Shown here piece by piece: positions 58,415-64,000 of a stretch of DNA of 64,000 nucleotides. A program made the position numbers and the translations under genes. The notes below the pieces were generated by a model. The model was given only the letters and a program-made list of their open reading frames with translations. It was not told where the DNA came from and made no database searches. Origin of the DNA: Lichenicoccus sp965277665 (GTDB taxonomy: Bacteria; Pseudomonadota; Alphaproteobacteria; Acetobacterales; Acetobacteraceae); contig NZ_OZ255835.1 in assembly GCF_965277665.1 (NCBI RefSeq), positions 3,906,001 to 3,970,000 on the forward strand, read 5' to 3'. Every line of letters begins with the position of its first letter. The first letter of the stretch is position 1.

Positions 58415-59884
58415 ATGTCGGGCTACAACGGGGCGAAGTCCCGCTTCGGGTGGCGTGCGCGCCGCGACCTGCTTCTCGCCGCCGGGGCGATGGTCAGCTT
58501 CGTTTCGGGTTCTGCGATTGCGCAGACCGTCGATACCGGCCAGGGCACGTTCGCGAGCCAGAAGCTCTCGAATGCGCCTGCTGCTGATTATGGGGCGCCA
58601 CCCCTGCCGGCACCCGAAGCGCTGGTTCCGCAGGTCAACCAGTACCTCAAGCAGTATGGCACGGCGGTGCTGCTCAGCAGCGTCGACGAATTTGACGCCA
58701 ACGTCACTGGTGCCAAAACCGGCTCCGCCAACTCCGGCCAGTACGGCCTGGAATGGGACCAGGACTGGGACATTCTTGCCGGCATCCATGGCTTCCAGAC
58801 CCATGCGGTTGCCGTGGGCCGCTACGGCATTCCGGATAGCCGGATCTTCGGTGACAACCTGAACCCGTCACAGGAAATCTACGGCGCCGGCGGTAACACC
58901 GCGATCCATCTGGTGTTCTTCTACGGTGAAGAAACGATGGCGCACGGCCGGTTCAATCTGGCCTTCGGTCGTTTCCCGTCGCAGAACGACTTCGATGCAT
59001 CGCCACTGAACTGCAACTTCCAGCAGAACTCGCTCTGCGGCAATCCGAAGGCAGTCGGCGACAACGTCGCGAACTCGTCCTACCCCGACGCGAACTGGGC
59101 GGCCCGTCTGCGCATCCGCCCGATTGCGCCGGTTTACATCCAAGCCGGTATCTTTTTCACCGAAGACAACATCTACAACGCCGCCGATGGCATGCGTTCG
59201 GGCTTCCACCTGGACAGCTCGCACATCAACGGCGAGTTTTTCCCGGTCGAGCTCGGGTTCGAGCCTGCATTCGGTCCTGACAAGCTGCCCGGCCACTACA
59301 AGGTTGGCTTCGGCTACGACAACGACAACCACAATTCCAACTATCTGGACCAGAACGGCGCTCCGATCGCCTACACCGGTCTGCCGGCCCAGGTGCGTAA
59401 GGGCGGGTCGCAGGCCTGGGTGTCGGCCGACCAGATGGTCATCCGCAACGGTGCCGGTGCCACCGACGGCATCATCGTGAAGGGCGACTACGTCCATAAC
59501 GACCCGCGCTACTCGACGCGGGCGGATGAGGTCATCTTCACCGCCCTCGACCGCGGCTTCTGGAAGGCGCGTCCGTTCGATACCGTCGGTCTGTTGTTCG
59601 CCTACACCTCGGTGGCGGGCTCGCTCGGCAAGCTTGAGGCGCTGCAGCAGGAGCTCGGTGAGCCGGTCGTCGGCACCGGAGGCACCTACGTCAGCAACAA
59701 CGATCCATCCATCCCCAACGGTGTCCAGTCGCACACGATGAACATCGAACTCAACTACCAGATCCACGTGTTCCGTGGTGTCACGCTCGCGCCGGATTTC
59801 CAGTACTTCATCCGTCCGAACGCGGAAAAGAGCCTGCCGGATGCGGCTCTGCTCGGCTTCAAGAGCGTCATCGAGCTGTTCTAA
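58415..59884 (+). CDS. oprB: OprB-family carbohydrate-selective porin
   Basis: 489-residue outer-membrane porin. Signal peptide at about 19-37 (RRDLLLAAGAMVSFVSGSAIAQ). The barrel starts around GLEWDQDWDILAGIHGFQTHAVAVGRYG and includes FNLAFGRFPSQNDFD, PVYIQAGIFFTEDN and a C-terminal VFRGVTLAPDFQYFIRPNA...VIELF with terminal Phe, as required for barrel assembly. GGAGG eight bases upstream. Followed by a strong terminator and then the smo ABC genes, so the porin is expected to pass the same sugar or polyol. Divergent from the ROK regulator. Confidence 0.93.
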   Translation: MSGYNGAKSRFGWRARRDLLLAAGAMVSFVSGSAIAQTVDTGQGTFASQKLSNAPAADYGAPPLPAPEALVPQVNQYLKQYGTAVLLSSVDEFDANVTGAKTGSANSGQYGLEWDQDWDILAGIHGFQTHAVAVGRYGIPDSRIFGDNLNPSQEIYGAGGNTAIHLVFFYGEETMAHGRFNLAFGRFPSQNDFDASPLNCNFQQNSLCGNPKAVGDNVANSSYPDANWAARLRIRPIAPVYIQAGIFFTEDNIYNAADGMRSGFHLDSSHINGEFFPVELGFEPAFGPDKLPGHYKVGFGYDNDNHNSNYLDQNGAPIAYTGLPAQVRKGGSQAWVSADQMVIRNGAGATDGIIVKGDYVHNDPRYSTRADEVIFTALDRGFWKARPFDTVGLLFAYTSVAGSLGKLEALQQELGEPVVGTGGTYVSNNDPSIPNGVQSHTMNIELNYQIHVFRGVTLAPDFQYFIRPNAEKSLPDAALLGFKSVIELF

Positions 59885-59911
59885 GGCGGCCTAGACTTCG
59901 CCTAACTCCGG

Positions 59912-59947
59912 CCGGGCAGGTACTTGTACCTGCCCGGTTTTTCTTTT
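59912..59947 (+). terminator. Rho-independent terminator after oprB
   Basis: Perfect 12+2+12 hairpin CCGGGCAGGTAC-TT-GTACCTGCCCGG (59912-59937) followed by TTTTTCTTTT. Lies between oprB and the substrate-binding-protein gene, so abundant porin message can end here with some read-through into the transporter. Confidence 0.93.
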
Positions 59948-59969
59948 AGTGGCCCCGGGAGATCGCACG

Positions 59970-61277
59970 ATGCGCCTGAATGCCTGCAGTATGGCGGCTC
60001 TCATGCTGGCGGCAGCGGCGCCCGCGCTGGCCGACACGACGCTCACCATCGCGACGGTGAACAATGGCGACATGGTCATCATGCAGAAGCTGTCGCCGGA
60101 GTTCGAGCGCACGCATCCGGGCATTCACCTGAACTGGGTGGTCCTCGAGGAGAACGTGCTGCGCCAGCGCGTGACCACCGACATCGCCACCCGCGCAGGC
60201 CAGTTCGACATCATGACGATCGGCAACTACGAGGTGCCGATCTGGTCCAAGCAGAACTGGCTGCACCCGATCACGCCGGCGGCTAGCTACGATGTCGACG
60301 ACCTGATCAAGCCGGTGCGTCAGGGCCTCACCTACAAGGGCAAGTTGTACGCGCTGCCGTTCTATGCCGAAAGTGCCATGACCTATTACCGCACCGACCT
60401 GTTCAAGCACGCCGGCATCACCATGCCGACTGCCCCGACCTACAAGCAGATCCGTGAGTATGCCGACAAGGTCAGCGACCCTTCGCACCAGATCTACGGC
60501 ATGTGCCTGCGCGGCAAGCCGGGCTGGGGTGAGAACGTCGCCTATTTCACCTCGCTGCTGAACACGTTCGGCGGCCAGTGGTTCGACATGTCCTGGCACC
60601 CGACGCTGGACAGCAAGCCGTGGCACGCGGCGGTGAACTACTACGACGCCATCCTCAAGGCGGACGGCCCACCGGGCGCCACCTCGAACGGCTTCAACGA
60701 GAACCTGGCGCTGTTCGCCTCCGGCCATTGCGGCATGTGGATCGACAGCACGGTGGCCTCGGGCCTGCTCTACGACAAGAAGCAGTCGCAGGTCGCAGAC
60801 ACGGTCGGCTTCGCCCCGATCCCGAAGGGCCCATATGGCCGCGGCCCGACCTGGCTGTGGAGCTGGAACCTCGCCATTCCTGCCTCGTCCAAGCAGATCG
60901 ATGCCGCCGAGAGCTTCGTGACCTGGGCGACCTCGAAGGAGTACATCGCACTCGTCGCCAAGCAGAACGGTTGGGTTGCGGTGCCACCGGGGACGCGCAG
61001 CTCGACCTATGCCAACCCGGATTACCAGAAGGCGGCCCCGTTCGCGGCCTTCGTCGACAAGGCGATCGAGACCGCCGATCCGAACGGCCAGACCGCGAGC
61101 CCGCGGCCCTATCACGGCGCGCAGTTCGTCGACATCCCGCAATTCCAGGCGATCGGCACCCAGGTCGGGCAGACCCTTGCGGGAACCCTGAGCGGGCAGC
61201 AGAGTGTCGACCTTGCCCTGCATTCGGCGCAGGCCAGCACGACCCGGACGATGCGCCAGTCTGGCTATCTGAAGTGA
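59970..61277 (+). CDS. smoE: Sorbitol/mannitol-type ABC transporter substrate-binding protein
   Basis: 435-residue periplasmic binding protein of the SmoE/MtlE cluster. Signal peptide MRLNACSMAALMLAAAAPALA, mature start DTTLTIATVNNGDMVIMQKL. Family segments: LNWVVLEENVLRQRVTTDIAT, FDIMTIGNYEVPIWSKQ, GKLYALPFYAESAMTYYRTDLF, GWGENVAYFTSLLNTFGG and WLWSWNLAIPASSK. GGGAG lies about ten bases before the ATG. With the two permeases and ATPase downstream it forms a polyol importer; specificity (sorbitol, mannitol or related) is inferred from similarity. Confidence 0.92.
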   Translation: MRLNACSMAALMLAAAAPALADTTLTIATVNNGDMVIMQKLSPEFERTHPGIHLNWVVLEENVLRQRVTTDIATRAGQFDIMTIGNYEVPIWSKQNWLHPITPAASYDVDDLIKPVRQGLTYKGKLYALPFYAESAMTYYRTDLFKHAGITMPTAPTYKQIREYADKVSDPSHQIYGMCLRGKPGWGENVAYFTSLLNTFGGQWFDMSWHPTLDSKPWHAAVNYYDAILKADGPPGATSNGFNENLALFASGHCGMWIDSTVASGLLYDKKQSQVADTVGFAPIPKGPYGRGPTWLWSWNLAIPASSKQIDAAESFVTWATSKEYIALVAKQNGWVAVPPGTRSSTYANPDYQKAAPFAAFVDKAIETADPNGQTASPRPYHGAQFVDIPQFQAIGTQVGQTLAGTLSGQQSVDLALHSAQASTTRTMRQSGYLK

Positions 61278-61316
61278 CGGCCGGCTACCTTAAGTGACGG
61301 CCGGCTACCTGAAGTG
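61257..61316. repeat. Three tandem 20-bp copies spanning the smoE stop codon
   Basis: The last codons of smoE plus stop (GGCTATCTGAAGTGACGGCC) are followed by two further copies of the 20-base unit with minor changes. Because the unit is not a multiple of three, the extra copies add redundant GYLK-stop ends in other frames. Looks like replication slippage. Confidence 0.75.
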
Positions 61317-61376
61317 AGGGCGCGGCCTAGACCATAAAGAAACGAGGCTTCCAAGAAGCCGGGGAGTGCGTCCGAG

Positions 61377-62291
61377 ATGTCGACAACCGTAGCCAACGAG
61401 GTGCGAGGACGCAGGTTCGGGCGCAAGAGCAGCCGCACCGGCGTCACCTTGCCGCTGATCGCGCCGGCGGTGGTGATCCTGCTGATCTGGTCGATCGTGC
61501 CGCTGGTCATGACCTTGTGGTACTCGTTCCAGCACTACAACCTGGTCGATCCGACGCAGACCGGCTTCGCCGGCTTCGACAACTACCAGTATCTGCTGAC
61601 CGACCCGGACTTCTGGTCGTCGCTGATCAACACCCTGGAGCTGCTCGCGGGCGTCCTGGTGATCACCGTCTGCGGCGGCACCCTGCTGGCCGTGCTCTAC
61701 GACCAGGAATTCTTCGGCCGCAGCGTCGCCCGCCTCTTCGTGATCGCGCCGTTCTTCGTCATGCCGACGGTCGCCGCCCTGGTGTGGAAGAACCTGATGC
61801 TGCACCCGATCTACGGTGTGGTGTCGGCGTTGCTGCGCAGCATCGGCCTCACGCCGGTCGACTGGTTCTCCCAGGTGCCGCTGCTCACCATCATCGGCAT
61901 CGTGTCGTGGGAGTGGCTGCCGTTTGCGGTCCTGATCCTGCTGACCGCGGTGCAGTCCCTGGACCATGAACAGCGCGAGGCCGCGCGGATGGATGGCGCC
62001 GGCCCGATCGCCTCGTTCTTCTACATCACCCTGCCGCACCTGCGGCGCGCCATCGGCGTGGTGGTGATGATCGAGATGATCTTCCTGCTGACCATCTTCG
62101 CCGAGATCTTCGTGACCACGTCCGGCGGACCCGGGGTGGCGACCACCAACCTTGCCTTCCTGATCTATGCCCGCGCGCTGCTGCAGTTCGATATCGGCGG
62201 GGGTTCGGCCGGCGGCGTGGTGGCGATCATCCTGGCCAATATCGTGGCCTTCTTTCTCGTGCGCTCGTTCGCGCGCAATCTGGAGGTCTGA
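61377..62291 (+). CDS. smoF: Polyol ABC transporter permease (SmoF/MalF-like)
   Basis: 304-residue inner-membrane permease with six predicted helices (first at about 24-46, LPLIAPAVVILLIWSIVPLVM). ABC coupling motif EAARMDGAGPIASFFYITLPHL is present near residue 200. Segments VLYDQEFFGRSVARLFVIAPFFVMP and MLHPIYGVVSALLRSIG are typical of sorbitol/mannitol transporter subunits. Lies between smoE and smoG; only three bases separate it from the next gene. Confidence 0.93.
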   Translation: MSTTVANEVRGRRFGRKSSRTGVTLPLIAPAVVILLIWSIVPLVMTLWYSFQHYNLVDPTQTGFAGFDNYQYLLTDPDFWSSLINTLELLAGVLVITVCGGTLLAVLYDQEFFGRSVARLFVIAPFFVMPTVAALVWKNLMLHPIYGVVSALLRSIGLTPVDWFSQVPLLTIIGIVSWEWLPFAVLILLTAVQSLDHEQREAARMDGAGPIASFFYITLPHLRRAIGVVVMIEMIFLLTIFAEIFVTTSGGPGVATTNLAFLIYARALLQFDIGGGSAGGVVAIILANIVAFFLVRSFARNLEV

Positions 62292-62294
62292 GAC

Positions 62295-63116
62295 ATGCGA
62301 CCCTCGATTGCGAAAAAGATCGGCATTGCCCTGCTTGGCTGGGGCATCGCGATCATCATGTTCTTCCCGATCTTCTGGATGTTCATCACCGGCTTCAAGA
62401 CCGAGGTCGACGCGGTCTCGACGCCGCCGCACCTGTTCTTCCACCCCACGCTGTCGAGCTACGTCGAGGTGCAGAGCCGCGCGAACTACTGGCACTTCGC
62501 GATGAACAGCGTGGTGATCTCGGTGGGGGGCACGGTGCTCGCCCTGCTGCTGGCGATCCCGGCGGCGTACGTGATGGCGTTCTTCCCGACCCATCGCACA
62601 CGCGGCACGCTGCTATGGATGCTGTCCACCAAGATGCTGCCGCCGGTCGGCGTGCTGATCCCGATCTACCTGATCCTGCGCGCCACCGGCCTGCTCGACA
62701 CCCGCACCGGACTGGTGCTGATCTACATGCTGATGAACCTGCCGATCGTGGTCTGGATGCTGTTCACCTTCTTCAAGGAAGTGCCGCGCGAGATCCTGGA
62801 GGCCGGGCGCATGGACGGCGCCGGCCGGATGGGCGAACTGCGCCATGTGCTGATGCCGCTCTCGCTGCCGGGCATCGCGTCGACCGGCCTGCTGTCGCTG
62901 ATCCTGTGCTGGAACGAGGCGTTCTGGTCGCTCAACCTCACCTCGTCCAAGGCGGCGCCGCTGACCGCCTTCATTGCCTCGTTCTCCTCACCGGAGGGGC
63001 TGTTCTTCGCCAAGCTCTCCGCCGCCTCGACGCTCGCGGTGGCGCCGATCCTGATCTTCGGCTGGCTCAGCCAGCGCCAGCTGGTGCGCGGCCTGACGTT
63101 TGGCGCGGTGAAGTAG
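62295..63116 (+). CDS. smoG: Polyol ABC transporter permease (SmoG/MalG-like)
   Basis: 273-residue second permease of the importer with six predicted helices. MalG-type marks: FFPIFWMFITGFKTEVDAVSTPPHLFFHPTL at the N-terminus, STKMLPPVGVLIPIYLILR and the coupling EILEAGRMDGAGRMGELRHVLMPLSLPG. Starts three bases after the smoF stop, so the two are co-translated. Ends about 95 bases before the ATPase gene. Confidence 0.93.
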   Translation: MRPSIAKKIGIALLGWGIAIIMFFPIFWMFITGFKTEVDAVSTPPHLFFHPTLSSYVEVQSRANYWHFAMNSVVISVGGTVLALLLAIPAAYVMAFFPTHRTRGTLLWMLSTKMLPPVGVLIPIYLILRATGLLDTRTGLVLIYMLMNLPIVVWMLFTFFKEVPREILEAGRMDGAGRMGELRHVLMPLSLPGIASTGLLSLILCWNEAFWSLNLTSSKAAPLTAFIASFSSPEGLFFAKLSAASTLAVAPILIFGWLSQRQLVRGLTFGAVK

Positions 63117-63211
63117 GGCGGGGCGGTGAAATACGGCGGGTGCCCCCCACATCCATGATGCTTGTATCCACCAAGGCATAAGAAGGCCGGCCGAAGGCCG
63201 GGGAAACTCCA

Positions 63212-64000
<789 letters not shown>

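Overview
The window is a GC-rich chromosomal segment from a Gram-negative bacterium: it encodes a TonB-dependent receptor, an OprB porin, lipoproteins with lipoboxes and Tat substrates. The complete hopanoid gene run hpnA-hpnG, the HpnN exporter, a BA14K-like lipoprotein, a bacteriophytochrome and a SmoEFGK-type polyol transporter suggest an alphaproteobacterium, most likely an Acetobacteraceae relative. That placement is inference from gene content; no rRNA or tRNA gene was seen. Strong third-position GC bias produces very long antisense shadow ORFs, which were discarded.

Layout. 1-2.9 kb: rutABCD (pyrimidine-ring catabolism, minus strand, rutD cut by the left edge) with a possible RutR site. 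3-6 kb: small membrane protein, sedolisin peptidase, PhnW-like aminotransferase. 6.1-10.5 kb: lipid-transport cassette (HpnL-like flippase, CDP-alcohol phosphatidyltransferase, HpnN). 10.6-14.3 kb: purine nucleoside permease family protein and an OmpR/EnvZ-type two-component pair. 14.3-18.3 kb: larC-larE-larB (nickel-pincer cofactor synthesis) coupled to a Tat-exported aldo/keto reductase, with a 50-residue ORF in front. 18.5-24.2 kb: heme-motif-deficient DyP/EfeB-like protein, lipoprotein, UdgX plus its radical-SAM partner, AGE-family epimerase. 24.3-30.1 kb: MarR regulator divergent from a TonB receptor, an NtaA/DszA-type FMN monooxygenase and an NCS1 permease, an uptake-and-catabolism locus of unknown substrate. 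30.2-38.1 kb: DUF2939, ThiF/DsrE pair, SH3 protein, pyruvate kinase, TetR and aldo/keto reductase, prephenate/arogenate dehydrogenase. 38.3-41.2 kb: bacteriophytochrome-GGDEF-EAL with an apparent 1-nt frameshift. 41.2-50.6 kb: second HpnL-like protein, then hpnA-B-C-D-E, squalene-hopene cyclase and hpnG. 50.8-56.6 kb: double-GT2 glycosyltransferase, membrane-anchored Mrr-like protein, DUF4112, BA14K lipoprotein, MAPEG protein. 56.7-64 kb: ROK regulator with a 27-bp tandem repeat, OprB porin with a clear terminator, and a sorbitol/mannitol-type ABC transporter cut by the right edge.

A cross-cutting feature is a set of structured intergenic repeats. Four copies of a roughly 160-bp element with terminal inverted repeats, two copies of a 105-bp double hairpin with paired base changes, and a 45-bp hairpin all begin at or immediately next to stop codons. 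One 160-bp copy fits exactly between two convergent stop codons, and another supplies the C-terminus of a DUF4112 gene.

The best candidates for undescribed biology are the MarR/TonB/monooxygenase/NCS1 locus, the larA-less lar operon coupled to a Tat oxidoreductase, the degenerate DyP protein, the membrane Mrr-like protein and the stop-codon-associated repeats.
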